41,759 nucleotides of DNA from an uncultured Oscillospiraceae bacterium. Lineage in GTDB: Bacteria > Bacillota > Clostridia > Oscillospirales > Oscillospiraceae. Made by a program: the position numbers and the translations under genes. The stretch is from positions 34,279 through 76,037 of the forward strand of contig CAJUEC010000010.1 in assembly GCA_910585155.1 (NCBI GenBank), written 5' to 3'. Shown piece by piece: positions 25,626-33,022 of this stretch. Positions within the stretch are counted from its first letter, which is position 1. The number at the start of each line of letters is the position of its first letter. The notes beneath the pieces are model-generated. The model was not told where the DNA came from. It did not search any database and saw nothing but the letters and a program-made list of their open reading frames with translations.

Positions 25626-26216
25626 TCAGCTTTCGCTGAATACGCCAAAATTGCCGGCAACCTTCCGCCGGATCCGCTGGACAGCATTGTCCACCGATTT
25701 GCTGGGACGCCCCACCTGTTCGCTGATTTCCTGATAGGACAGCCCCAGGAGAAAGAGCGTCAGCACCTTCTGCTCCAATGGAGACAGCCGCTGCCTCAAG
25801 CTGGCCAAGCGCTCTGTCTCCTCCTCCCTGCTGATATACAGCTCCTCGGGGCTGGCATCAAAGCCCAGCATGGGGGATTCAAAGGGAACACTGTCGTTCA
25901 AAGGGGCGTGCTTGCTCCTGGATGCGTTGACGACAGCGGACCGAATTCGGTTGCGGATGCACACCTCCGCAAAGGTTTTGAACCGGGCGTCATGGCCTGG
26001 ATCAAACTCCCGGATGGCCTTCAGCAAACCAAACATGGCCTCTTGAATCAAATCCTCACTGTCCCCGCCCACCAAAAAATATGGACGTGCGCACATACGC
26101 ACCGAACGGAAATAGCGTTTGACCAGTTCTTCCTCTGCGTCCCGGCAGCCGGAAGCTGCCAGAGCACACAACTCCTCATCGCTGTATTCAATTGTTGGAG
26201 ACGTGATCTCTTTCAT
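25626..26216 (-). CDS. sigH: RNA polymerase sigma-H factor (Spo0H-like)
   Basis: The 196-residue protein is a sigma-70-family factor closest to sigma-H (Spo0H), which drives early sporulation genes. Region 2 reads ARPYFLVGGDSEDLIQEAMFGLLKAIREFDP and FKTFAEVCIRNRI. Region 4 reads LSPLEQKVLTLFLLGLSYQEISEQVGRPSKSVDNAVQRIRRK, the helix-turn-helix for -35 recognition. It is slightly shorter than the Bacillus protein (about 218). A promoter lies upstream at 26232-26260. The neighbouring zinc-ribbon gene is 65 bp downstream. Confidence 0.9.
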   Translation of the reverse strand: MKEITSPTIEYSDEELCALAASGCRDAEEELVKRYFRSVRMCARPYFLVGGDSEDLIQEAMFGLLKAIREFDPGHDARFKTFAEVCIRNRIRSAVVNASRSKHAPLNDSVPFESPMLGFDASPEELYISREEETERLASLRQRLSPLEQKVLTLFLLGLSYQEISEQVGRPSKSVDNAVQRIRRKVAGNFGVFSES

Positions 26217-26231
26217 AACTCGACCTTGTTT

Positions 26232-26260
26232 ATTTAATCACAGAACTGCCGAATTGTCAA
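26232..26260 (-). promoter_or_regulatory. Sigma-A-like promoter of sigH
   Basis: On the minus strand TTGACA (complement 26255-26260), 17 bp and TTAAAT (complement 26232-26237) lie 16 bp before the start codon, giving a very short leader. The surrounding 26217-26363 region is AT-rich and otherwise empty. Confidence 0.65.
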
Positions 26261-26363
26261 TTGTTTTCGGTTATCTTTTTATAAAATCCTCTAAATTCAT
26301 CAAAACACTGATAGAGTTTGACAAAAATAGATGAAATTTCCAGAAAAATCCGTCCCGACAGCG

Positions 26364-27425
26364 TTAAAAAGACAGCTGCTCTGGAACATTCATCCGATCA
26401 GGAGCGGACATCCCCAGGTGCTGATACGCCTTGGAGGTGACACATCGGCCCCTGGGCGTTCGCGTGAGGAAGCCAAGCTGCATCAGGTATGGCTCGTACA
26501 CATCCTCCAGGGTGACGGATTCCTCGTTGATGGTGGCGGCCAGGGTATCCAGTCCCACCGGCCCACCGCCGTAATTGGCAATGATGCTCTCCATCATTCG
26601 CCGGTCCACGTTGTCCAAACCCAGCTCATCGATTTCCAGCGACTGAAGGGCCCGGTCGGCCACAGAGCGCGTGATCACACCCCCGGCGGTTACCTGGGCA
26701 AAGTCCCGCACCCGGCGGAGCATCCGGTTGGCGATGCGCGGTGTGCCCCGGCTGCGCCGGGCGATTTCCAGCGCCCCCTCCCCTTCAATGGGCACATCCA
26801 GAATGCCGGCGGACCGGGTGACAATCAAGGCCAGCTCTTCCGGGGTGTACAGCTCCAGCCGCAGGGTGACGCCGAAACGGTCCCGCAGGGGTGCAGACAG
26901 CTGCCCCGCCCGGGTGGTGGCCCCAATGAGGGTGAACTTGGGCAGGTCCAGCCGGATGGAGTTGGCGGAGGGCCCCTTGCCAATGATGATGTCGATGGCG
27001 TAATCCTCCATGGCTGGGTATAGGATCTCCTCTACAGAGCGGTTCAGCCGGTGAATCTCGTCCACAAACAGGATGTCGTTTTCCTGGAGGTTGGTGAGCA
27101 GCGCCGCCAGATCGCCGGGCTTTTCAATGGCCGGACCAGAGGTGATGCGGACATTGACCCCCATTTCATTGGCAATGATGCTGGACAGGGTGGTCTTACC
27201 CAGGCCCGGGGGACCATGGAGCAGCACGTGGTCCAGAGGCTCCCCCCGCATTTTGGCGGCCTGGATGAAGATGGACAGGTTGCCCTTGGCCTTCTCCTGG
27301 CCGATGTACTCCGTCAGGGTTTTGGGGCGCAGAGAGCCCTCCCCCTCATCCGCCTGGGTCAGCGAGGTGGTGACCAGAGGGGACTCTTCCTCAAAGCCAC
27401 TGCTGTCGGAAAAATCAATGCTCAA
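26364..27425 (-). CDS. ruvB: Holliday junction branch-migration ATPase RuvB
   Basis: RuvB is the hexameric AAA+ motor that drives RuvA-bound Holliday junctions. The 353-residue protein contains LRPKTLTEYIGQEKAKGNL, Walker A HGPPGLGKTT, Walker B ILFVDEIHRLNRSVEEILYPAMED, sensor GATTRAGQLSAPLRDRFG and the C-terminal winged helix with GGPVGLDTLA. The start is a TTG at 27425 with AAGGAGGG at good spacing. It is the last gene of a ruvC-ruvA-ruvB set, 84 bp after ruvA. Confidence 0.97.
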   Translation of the reverse strand: MSIDFSDSSGFEEESPLVTTSLTQADEGEGSLRPKTLTEYIGQEKAKGNLSIFIQAAKMRGEPLDHVLLHGPPGLGKTTLSSIIANEMGVNVRITSGPAIEKPGDLAALLTNLQENDILFVDEIHRLNRSVEEILYPAMEDYAIDIIIGKGPSANSIRLDLPKFTLIGATTRAGQLSAPLRDRFGVTLRLELYTPEELALIVTRSAGILDVPIEGEGALEIARRSRGTPRIANRMLRRVRDFAQVTAGGVITRSVADRALQSLEIDELGLDNVDRRMMESIIANYGGGPVGLDTLAATINEESVTLEDVYEPYLMQLGFLTRTPRGRCVTSKAYQHLGMSAPDRMNVPEQLSF

Positions 27426-27509
27426 GGGCTCCCCTCCTTTTTACCAGTTTCGCAAGTAATTCCGCAGTTACTCGGGGTGGCCAGCCGCCGCTGACGAACA
27501 GCAGCATAT

Positions 27510-28121
27510 TCACGCCTTCACCATCTTTTTCAGCGCCTGCTTGATGACCTCCTCCAGAGACAGCCCCTCCAGGTCAATCCCCTTCAGCGCCACAGCGATC
27601 TCGCTCTGGCTGTAGCCCAGCACCGCCAGGGCGGCGGACGCCTCGCTGACCTTGTTCTCCGGGATGATGGTGACGCCGCCGGCAAAAGTCTCCCCTCCGC
27701 CTGTGGTCAGCTGGCCTTTAGCCAGCTTGTCCTTCAGCTCCAGAATAATCCGCTGGGCAATTTTCTTGCCGATGCCGGGCGCGGAGGTCAGCGCCTTCTC
27801 ATTGCCAGACACAATGGCCATGGCCAGCCCCTCCGGACTGTTGGAGGAGAGAATGGCCAGCGCCGCCTTGGGTCCCACCCCGGACACCCCGATGAGCATC
27901 CGGAAACAGCCCAGCTCACTCTCACTGGCAAAGCCGTAGAGCTCAAAAATCTCCTCCCGGACATATAAATGCGTGTAAAGCTTAGCAGCTTTCCCCAGGT
28001 TGAGTTTACTAATGGTGTGGTTGGTGGTGCGGCAGGCGTAGCCCACCCCCCCGCAGTCGATGACGGCCAGATACGGCGCAATGTGGGCCACCGTGCCATT
28101 TAAATAATAATACACATTCAT
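27510..28121 (-). CDS. ruvA: Holliday junction DNA-binding protein RuvA
   Basis: RuvA forms tetramers that grip four-way junctions and load RuvB. The 203-residue protein has the N-terminal OB fold (NVYYYLNGTVAHIAPYLAVIDCGGVGYACR), the helix-hairpin-helix motifs (LIGVSGVGPKAALAIL and LTSAPGIGKKIAQRIILELKDKL) and a C-terminal domain III (ASAALAVLGYSQSEIAVALKGI) that contacts RuvB. Length is normal. It lies 34 bp after ruvC. Confidence 0.97.
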   Translation of the reverse strand: MNVYYYLNGTVAHIAPYLAVIDCGGVGYACRTTNHTISKLNLGKAAKLYTHLYVREEIFELYGFASESELGCFRMLIGVSGVGPKAALAILSSNSPEGLAMAIVSGNEKALTSAPGIGKKIAQRIILELKDKLAKGQLTTGGGETFAGGVTIIPENKVSEASAALAVLGYSQSEIAVALKGIDLEGLSLEEVIKQALKKMVKA

Positions 28122-28155
28122 CTCTCCAAATCTCAGAGGCTGTTGGTGAGGCTTT

Positions 28156-28647
28156 TCAGCGGATCGTTTTCAGCAGCGAGGTGGACGACCGGGCATGGCA
28201 CAGGGCGATGGCCACTGCGTCGGCGGCGTCGTCCGGCTTGGGGACGGCGTTCAGATTCAGCAGGCGCTTGGTCATATCCATCACCTGCCTCTTTTCAGCC
28301 TTGCCATAGCCCACCACCGCCTGCTTCACCTGAGAGGGGTTGTACTCGCAGACAGGCAGACCCGTTTTCTCCGCCGTCATGAGGATAACCCCCCTAGCCT
28401 GGGCCACGCCGATGCCGGTGGTGACGTTATGATTGAAAAACAGCTCTTCAATGGCCATGACATCCGGGTGGAACTGACCAATGAGTTCCTCCAAATCGGA
28501 GGCGATTCGCCAAAGCCGGGCGGGCAGCCGCACCCCCGCCGGGGTGTTGATGGCGCCGCAGGCCGACAAGCGGTATCTCCCCTGAGCGGACTCCACCAGG
28601 CCAAAGCCCACGATGGCATAGCCGGGGTCTATTCCGAGGATCAGCAA
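28156..28647 (-). CDS. ruvC: Holliday junction resolvase RuvC
   Basis: RuvC cuts Holliday junctions. The protein of 163 residues shows ILGIDPGYAIVGFG with the first catalytic Asp, AIEELFFNHNVTTGIGVAQARGVIL with catalytic Glu, and the C-terminal DDAADAVAIALCH with the acidic pair. No ATG fits: a TTG at 28647 is proposed because GGAGGG lies about 7 nt upstream and the protein then starts right at the conserved beta strand. The longer frame to 28758 would add a non-conserved N-terminus and is rejected. A terminator separates it from xerD. Confidence 0.92.
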   Translation of the reverse strand: MLILGIDPGYAIVGFGLVESAQGRYRLSACGAINTPAGVRLPARLWRIASDLEELIGQFHPDVMAIEELFFNHNVTTGIGVAQARGVILMTAEKTGLPVCEYNPSQVKQAVVGYGKAEKRQVMDMTKRLLNLNAVPKPDDAADAVAIALCHARSSTSLLKTIR

Positions 28648-28709
28648 CAGCACACCCTCCCAGTATAGGATCAACATGATAATACCACAGATGCCCGGCA
28701 AAGACAAGC

Positions 28710-28740
28710 AAAAACGGCGGATGATGTGGTCATCCGCCGT
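28710..28740 (-). terminator. Terminator between xerD and ruvC
   Basis: An 11-bp perfect stem ACGGCGGATGA / TCATCCGCCGT with a 5-nt loop is followed on the minus strand by TTTTGCTTGTC, ending the xerD transcript before the ruv genes. Confidence 0.85.
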
Positions 28741-28754
28741 GGGTATGGAAGCAA

Positions 28755-29642
28755 TCAAGCCCGGGGATGGGCCTTGGCGTAGACGTCCCGAAGCTTCTGG
28801 TTGACCACCTGGGTATAGATCTGCGTGGCAGAGATATCCGCATGGCCCAGCATTTCCTGAATCGATTTCAGATCCGCCCCGTTTTCAAGCAGGTGGGCGG
28901 CAAAGGAGTGGCGCAGCGTGTGGGGGGTGATATCCTTGTGAATTCCCGCCTTGTCCTGGTAGCATTTAACAATCTTCCAAAAGCCCTGCCGGCTCATGCG
29001 CTCACCGTTCATGTTCACAAACAGAGCAGTCTCCTCCAGGCTGTCCAGCAGCCGAGGGCGCACATCGTTGACATAGGCGGCCAGAGCCTTCACAGCCCCC
29101 TTATAAAGGGGCACCACCCGTTCTTTGCCTTTGCCTCGGCAGCGCAAAAAATTGGCGGACAGGTTCAGGTCCTGTACATCGAGGGAGATGAGCTCAGATA
29201 CCCGGATGCCCGTGGCGTAGAGCAGCTCCAGCATGGCCTTATCCCGGCACCCTTTGGAATCGGATGGGTCGGGCTGCTCCAAAAACAGATCCACCTCACG
29301 ATTGCTGAGGATGGCGGGCAGCTTGCGCTCCACCCGGTTTGGGGCCAAGCCCTTGGCCGGATTGAGCGCAACGGCGTGGACAGACATCATGTACGTATAA
29401 AAGGATTTGAGCGCCGCCACACAGCGGACAACGGTGGCATTGGATTTCCCTTTTCGCTCCAAATGCTGGGTATAGCGCGTGATGTCTGACTGGCTGACCT
29501 GCGGGAGGGACAGGTGCTCCTCCTTCGCCCAGAGGGAGAACTGCCGGACATCCCGAAGATAGGAGTTGAGGGTATTGACGGCGGCCCGCTTTTCCCGGGT
29601 CAGCCATGACTCATAATCGGAAATAAAGTCCAACCTGTTCAA
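28755..29642 (-). CDS. xerD: Tyrosine recombinase XerD
   Basis: XerD works with XerC at dif to resolve chromosome dimers. The 295-residue length is typical. The catalytic residues appear in ATGIRVSELISLDVQDL (Arg), TPHTLRHSFAAHLLENGADL (His and Arg), LGHADISATQIYTQV (His and the Tyr nucleophile). The first codon of the frame (TTG 29642) is too near AAAAGGAG; a TTG nine bases later (29633, LDFISDYESW) fits the spacing better. The spoIIM-like gene directly upstream mirrors the spoIIM-fur-xerD neighbourhood of Bacillus, supporting XerD. Confidence 0.92.
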   Translation of the reverse strand: MNRLDFISDYESWLTREKRAAVNTLNSYLRDVRQFSLWAKEEHLSLPQVSQSDITRYTQHLERKGKSNATVVRCVAALKSFYTYMMSVHAVALNPAKGLAPNRVERKLPAILSNREVDLFLEQPDPSDSKGCRDKAMLELLYATGIRVSELISLDVQDLNLSANFLRCRGKGKERVVPLYKGAVKALAAYVNDVRPRLLDSLEETALFVNMNGERMSRQGFWKIVKCYQDKAGIHKDITPHTLRHSFAAHLLENGADLKSIQEMLGHADISATQIYTQVVNQKLRDVYAKAHPRA

Positions 29643-29651
29643 CTCCTTTTC

Positions 29652-30341
29652 TCAAGTGATAAACAGCCGGGCACACACCGCCGTAAACAGCGCGGGCATG
29701 ACCGTTTGCTGCAGCGCCACAGCCAGCATCAGCAGCCCCGCGCAGGGGGTCAGCGCCCTGGCCCGCTGTCCCCACTGGGCCGACGCGGTACGCGCCCCGG
29801 AGAGCCGGTCCAGCGATTGGCGGAAGGCGTCCGCCGCCACAACAAACAGCACGGGAACCGCCAGCAAGGCGGTTACGCCAAAGACGGCCAGCGAGGCCGC
29901 CATGCCCGCCAGGCCAAACAGGCGGGCAAAGGTGACGGCGGAAAAGGCCAGCAAAAAGCCCCGGGCTCCCATCAAAATAGGAATGCCTGCCGCGCCCAGC
30001 GCAGAGGCCCCCATCAAAAACGCGGCCAGCGGCCAGCGTACCAGGTCCCAAATTGAGGCCAGCAGAGTTGGCTCCACACCTCTCCCCTGGCCCGCCATCT
30101 GAAAATAACCGGTGAGATAGTCCCGCAGCTCCTGGCTGTCGTCTCCCCAGCAGGAAAAGAAAAAACCAAACAATGCGCCGACGAAAAAGCAGCAGCCCAA
30201 AACCGCCAGCTGTGTCAGCCCATCCCATTCTAAAACAGGCCGGACGCGCTTTCCCGCCTTTCGGACCGCCACACCACCACCCCGCCTCTCCACATCCATC
30301 GTTTTGTCCCAAAACCATGGTATGCGGAAGGGGTTGCGCAT
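29652..30341 (-). CDS. spoIIM: SpoIIM-like integral membrane protein
   Basis: The 229-residue protein has about five membrane segments: LAVLGCCFFVGALFGFFF, a central LAAFLMGASALGAAGIPILMGARGFLLAF, FARLFGLAGMAASLAVFGVTALLAVPVLFVV and a last segment near the C-terminus. Size, an early luminal loop and the MGARGFLLAFSAV glycine-rich helix match SpoIIM, a member of the engulfment peptidoglycan-degradation complex in sporulating cells. The family is divergent, so the call rests also on xerD being the next gene. The ATG at 30341 is the most reasonable start; GGAG is at a long spacing. No convincing promoter was found upstream. Confidence 0.7.
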   Translation of the reverse strand: MRNPFRIPWFWDKTMDVERRGGGVAVRKAGKRVRPVLEWDGLTQLAVLGCCFFVGALFGFFFSCWGDDSQELRDYLTGYFQMAGQGRGVEPTLLASIWDLVRWPLAAFLMGASALGAAGIPILMGARGFLLAFSAVTFARLFGLAGMAASLAVFGVTALLAVPVLFVVAADAFRQSLDRLSGARTASAQWGQRARALTPCAGLLMLAVALQQTVMPALFTAVCARLFIT

Positions 30342-30490
30342 ATGCCCGCCAAAGTCTCCTCGCGAAACCGCCGCATCTGAATGCACAAAAATATGCAAGC
30401 AAACGGCCCTGAGGGGTCTGTGCCGCAAATGCAGGCGCCGTGAGCGGTGTTCTTTTAATATAGACCTCTTTGGAGGGAAACGCAATAGGG

Positions 30491-30519
30491 TTTACCAAAA
30501 TTTTTTCACTTTATATATT
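30491..30519 (+). promoter_or_regulatory. Orphan promoter-like sequence
   Basis: TTTACC (30491-30496), 17 bp, TATATT (30514-30519) on the + strand, in an AT-rich gap without a + gene. The terminator at 30609-30650 lies about 90 bp downstream. Such boxes arise easily in AT-rich DNA. Confidence 0.35.
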
Positions 30520-30608
30520 ATGTATAGTTGTTATGTAAATTGTATTATGTAAACCAAAACAACTATGCCGGGCTCACAACGCCTCAAGCACAGGATATTG
30601 TAATAGAG

Positions 30609-30650
30609 AGAGCCGCAGCCTCAAAATATAGAGACTGCGGCTCTTTTTTT
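30609..30650 (+). terminator. Terminator with + strand T-run
   Basis: AGAGCCGCAG (30609-30618) pairs with CTGCGGCTCT (30635-30644), followed by T6 on the + strand. It may also stop minus-strand scfB transcripts, but on that strand it lacks a clean T-run. The 30342-30667 interval otherwise holds only AT-rich DNA with three TTATGTA repeats. Confidence 0.75.
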
Positions 30651-30667
30651 ATTTTTCTCCTGATTGA

Positions 30668-32047
30668 TCAGGAAAATGCTCCCTCCCCTGCCATGCCGGC
30701 CCGAATGGCCTTCATGGCAATGGCGCACTCCAGGCGTTTGCGCTGCATATCACAGCCAAACCGATTTGGCTTTTTTATGTCGCCGTTGACAAGCAGGTTG
30801 GAGGCGGAGCAGCCTCCGCTGCAATAGAACTTGGCCCAGCAGTCCTTACAGTCGGGCCGGGTGTAGATGTTCAGTCCGGCAAATTTTCGGGACAGCGCCA
30901 TGTCAAAGGTGCCGTCGGACAGGCTGCCCAGCTTGTACGCCTCGTTGCCCACAAACTGGTGGCAGGGGTAGATATCCCCCTCCGGTGTGATGGCCACGTA
31001 TTCGCATCCCGCCCCGCATCCCCGCATCCGCTTGATGACGCAGGGCCCCTGGGACAGGTCCACATTGAAGTGGAAGAAATTCACGTCCTCCCGGCTCAGC
31101 AGCTCCGCCGCCAGCCGCTCATACTCAGCCAAGATGCCGGGCAGGTCCTCCTCCCGGAATACATAGTCGCAGTCCGGGCTGCCCACCACCGGCTCCACCG
31201 ACACATGGCGGAACCCCTGGTCGGCGATGTGGAGCACGTCGGAGGCAAAATTCGGGTTATGACGGGTGAAGGTACCCCGCAGATAGTAGTCCTTCTCTCC
31301 CCTGCCCTGCACCAGCTTTTGGAACCTGGGCAGAATCATGTCATAGCTGCCGGCGCCGCTCACCGTTTTGCGCATTCGGTCGTTGACCTCGGGCCGCCCG
31401 TCCAGCGACAGTACGGCGTTAGACATCTCCCGGTTGATGTACTCGATGTTTTCATCGCTGAGCAGCACGCCGTTGGTGGTGATGGTGAAGCGGAAATTCT
31501 TCCCATGCTCCTTCTCGATAGACCGGGCGTACTCCACAGTGGCCTTTACCGTGTCCATGGCCATCAGCGGTTCCCCGCCAAAAAAGTCCACCTCAATGTT
31601 CCGGCGGTTCCCGGACCGCTGAATCACAAAATCAATGGCCTGTTTTGCTGTCTCCACATCCATGGTCATGCGGTGGCCGGTACCAAAATCACCGGTGGAG
31701 GCAAAGCAGTACTGACACCGCAGGTTGCAGTCGTGGGACACATGGAGGCATAGGGCCTTGATGGGGGCGTCCTGCTGCATGAGGACGGCGGCAGCGGGAT
31801 CGATGTAGTCGTCCTGAGTAAACAGCAGCCCCTCCCGCTGGAGCTCCAGCAGCTCCGCCCAGGCCTCGTCCACCGTCTCAGGAGCATACTGAGGGAGCTT
31901 GCCGTAAAGCTCCCGGGGGCAGGTGTCCGCCATGGGGGCATCCAGCAGGGAGAGCACATCATAGGCGGTTTTGTCCAGCACGTGGACGGCGCCGCTGTTC
32001 ACGTCCACTGCCACAGGCACCCCCAGGCAGATGAATGTATGGACCAT
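30668..32047 (-). CDS. scfB: SCIFF peptide maturase, radical SAM/SPASM thioether enzyme
   Basis: This enzyme uses S-adenosylmethionine radical chemistry to form a Cys-to-Thr thioether in the SCIFF peptide. The 459-residue protein has an N-terminal peptide-recognition region (VHTFICLGVPVAVDVNSGAVHVLD), the radical-SAM cluster motif C107-x3-C111-x2-C114 (CNLRCQYC), FFGGEPL, and a SPASM domain near the C-terminus (GCGAGCEYVAITPEGDIYPCHQF, CKDCWAKFYCSGGCSASN) for two auxiliary 4Fe-4S clusters. The ATG at 32047 is chosen because AAAGGAAGG lies 9 nt upstream. The precursor gene scfA is directly upstream. Confidence 0.96.
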   Translation of the reverse strand: MVHTFICLGVPVAVDVNSGAVHVLDKTAYDVLSLLDAPMADTCPRELYGKLPQYAPETVDEAWAELLELQREGLLFTQDDYIDPAAAVLMQQDAPIKALCLHVSHDCNLRCQYCFASTGDFGTGHRMTMDVETAKQAIDFVIQRSGNRRNIEVDFFGGEPLMAMDTVKATVEYARSIEKEHGKNFRFTITTNGVLLSDENIEYINREMSNAVLSLDGRPEVNDRMRKTVSGAGSYDMILPRFQKLVQGRGEKDYYLRGTFTRHNPNFASDVLHIADQGFRHVSVEPVVGSPDCDYVFREEDLPGILAEYERLAAELLSREDVNFFHFNVDLSQGPCVIKRMRGCGAGCEYVAITPEGDIYPCHQFVGNEAYKLGSLSDGTFDMALSRKFAGLNIYTRPDCKDCWAKFYCSGGCSASNLLVNGDIKKPNRFGCDMQRKRLECAIAMKAIRAGMAGEGAFS

Positions 32048-32076
32048 TCCGGTCAACCTTCCTTTCATGCGCAGAA

Positions 32077-32101
32077 AAAGGGTGGGACAGGCCCACCCTT
32101 T
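32077..32101 (-). terminator. Hairpin between scfA and scfB
   Basis: On the minus strand AAAGGGTGGG pairs with CCCACCCTTT and is followed by TTCTG. It is a likely partial terminator that lets peptide mRNA exceed maturase mRNA. Confidence 0.7.
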
Positions 32102-32122
32102 CCGGCGCGTTGAGTTATGAGC

Positions 32123-32266
32123 TTACTTCTTGTTCTCGCACTTCTGGTTGGCCACAGTGCAGGAGGTCTTGCAGGCGGACTGGCAAGAGGTCTGGCACTC
32201 GCCGCAGCCGCCGTGGGCGGCGCTCTGCTTCAGGGTGGCGCCGTTGAGCGTCTGGATATGAGTCAT
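32123..32266 (-). CDS. scfA: SCIFF ranthipeptide precursor (six Cys in forty-five)
   Basis: The 47-residue peptide has six cysteines at positions 21, 24, 28, 32, 36 and 43 in a C-terminal core, after the leader THIQTLNGATLKQS. This is the SCIFF family, conserved across Clostridia, modified by the adjacent radical-SAM maturase into a thioether-bridged ranthipeptide. A signalling role linked to quorum sensing has been proposed for the family; nothing here proves it. GGGAGGG lies 7 nt upstream, and a strong promoter is visible at 32299-32327. Confidence 0.95.
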   Translation of the reverse strand: MTHIQTLNGATLKQSAAHGGCGECQTSCQSACKTSCTVANQKCENKK

Positions 32267-32298
32267 AGGTATTTCCCTCCCATTCAAATTGTCGCTCT

Positions 32299-32327
32299 AT
32301 TATACCATGCCCTTTTGAAAAATTCAA
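32299..32327 (-). promoter_or_regulatory. Sigma-A promoter of scfA
   Basis: On the minus strand TTGAAT (complement 32322-32327), 17 bp and a perfect TATAAT (complement 32299-32304) lie about 33 bp before the start codon. Confidence 0.85.
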
Positions 32328-32352
32328 TACCATTATTTTTTTCGACATTCCC

Positions 32353-32381
32353 GGACACACCGCAGGCCGGCGGCATACACT
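32353..32381 (+). promoter_or_regulatory. Candidate sigma-E promoter of the cotJ operon
   Basis: CATACACT at 32374-32381 matches the Bacillus sigma-E -10 consensus CATACANT at every fixed position. GGACA at 32353-32357, 16 bp upstream, is a weak match to the GAATA-type -35. cotJ is sigma-E dependent in Bacillus, which supports the call. Confidence 0.55.
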
Positions 32382-32429
32382 GAGATTGACGGCTCAGCTG
32401 TCGAACTTTGATCGAAGGAGGAATTCCTT

Positions 32430-32885
32430 TTGAATCCTGATACCGGAATCACGACCCGCCCCTGCGCGGACGCCTGCGGCACCATGCCGGCCTGCGCCCC
32501 CCTGGCGGTGCCATATGTCCCCTTCCAGCAGGAGAGGAGCCAGAAATACGACCAGATCAACGCCCTGGCCAACGGGACCATCTTCCCCGGGCTGAACCTC
32601 CCCTTCCATCTGAAGGCGGAGGCCGCCGGCCTGGCGGACAGCCATTCCACGCAGCTCCAGGCCCTTCTCTTCGTGGTCGCGGAGCTGGGGATGTATTTGG
32701 ACACCCACCAGGACGATGCGGAGGCGTTTCGCCTGTTTCAGCAGTACACCGAGATGGCCCGGGACGCCAAAAAACGCTATGAGGAGATGCACGGCCCGCT
32801 GACCCAGCTCAGTGCCGGCCAGAACAAAACCTACCGCTGGCTGGACGATCCCTGGCCCTGGGAGTTCAAAAAGGAGGGGGACTGA
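32430..32885 (+). CDS. CotJA-CotJB fusion, spore coat proteins
   Basis: The 151-residue protein joins two coat proteins that are normally separate. Residues about 25-60 are CotJA-like (LAVPYVPFQ, then ALANGTIFPGLNLPF). Residues about 75-150 are CotJB-like (LQALLFVVAELGMYLDTHQDDAEAF, then a C-terminal WLDDPWPWEF). Both belong to the inner coat sub-layer assembled in the mother cell. It starts at a TTG with AAGGAGG 8 nt upstream; no ATG fits. The interrupted cotJC starts one base after its stop, as in the cotJABC operon. Confidence 0.87.
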   Translation: MNPDTGITTRPCADACGTMPACAPLAVPYVPFQQERSQKYDQINALANGTIFPGLNLPFHLKAEAAGLADSHSTQLQALLFVVAELGMYLDTHQDDAEAFRLFQQYTEMARDAKKRYEEMHGPLTQLSAGQNKTYRWLDDPWPWEFKKEGD

Positions 32886-32886
32886 C

Positions 32887-32977
32887 ATGTTTGTATATGA
32901 GAAAAAGCTGCAATACCCCGTCCGCATCAAAAACAGCAACCCCAAGCTGGCCGCTGTCATCATATCCCAGTACGGGG
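32887..32977 (+). CDS. cotJC: cotJC 5' segment (codons 1-31), interrupted
   Basis: CotJC is a manganese-catalase-family spore coat protein. This segment encodes MFVYEKKLQYPVRIKNSNPK and on to IISQYGG, the usual start. It is cut within codon 31 by the mobile element. Read through, the frame stops at 33081 after 32 foreign residues and lacks every metal ligand, so that 64-residue product should be inactive. The first base of codon 31 (32977) joins 41444-41445 to make GGC, so precise excision regenerates the full reading frame with segment 41444 onward. Confidence 0.93.
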
Positions 32978-32999
32978 GGCCGTACCGCGTGAGACTGCG
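32956..32999 (+). other. attL of the cotJC element
   Basis: Left chromosome-element junction. The cotJC half ends in CAGTACGGGG (to 32977), and the element half begins GGCCGTACCGCG and carries the right arm AGACTGCG of the attP dyad. The crossover is placed at the GG dinucleotide 32977-32978 by symmetry with the middle junction. Confidence 0.8.
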
Positions 33000-33022
33000 A
33001 ACTGCTCAGCGCCGCAAGGCGC

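Noticed and set aside
28648..28758. N-terminal extension of RuvC
   Set aside because: The added residues are not conserved and overlap the xerD terminator area; the TTG at 28647 has a better ribosome site and fits the family start.
30500..30556. Functional dif site
   Set aside because: XerD-arm-like repeats are present but none has an acceptable XerC arm at the correct 6-bp spacing.
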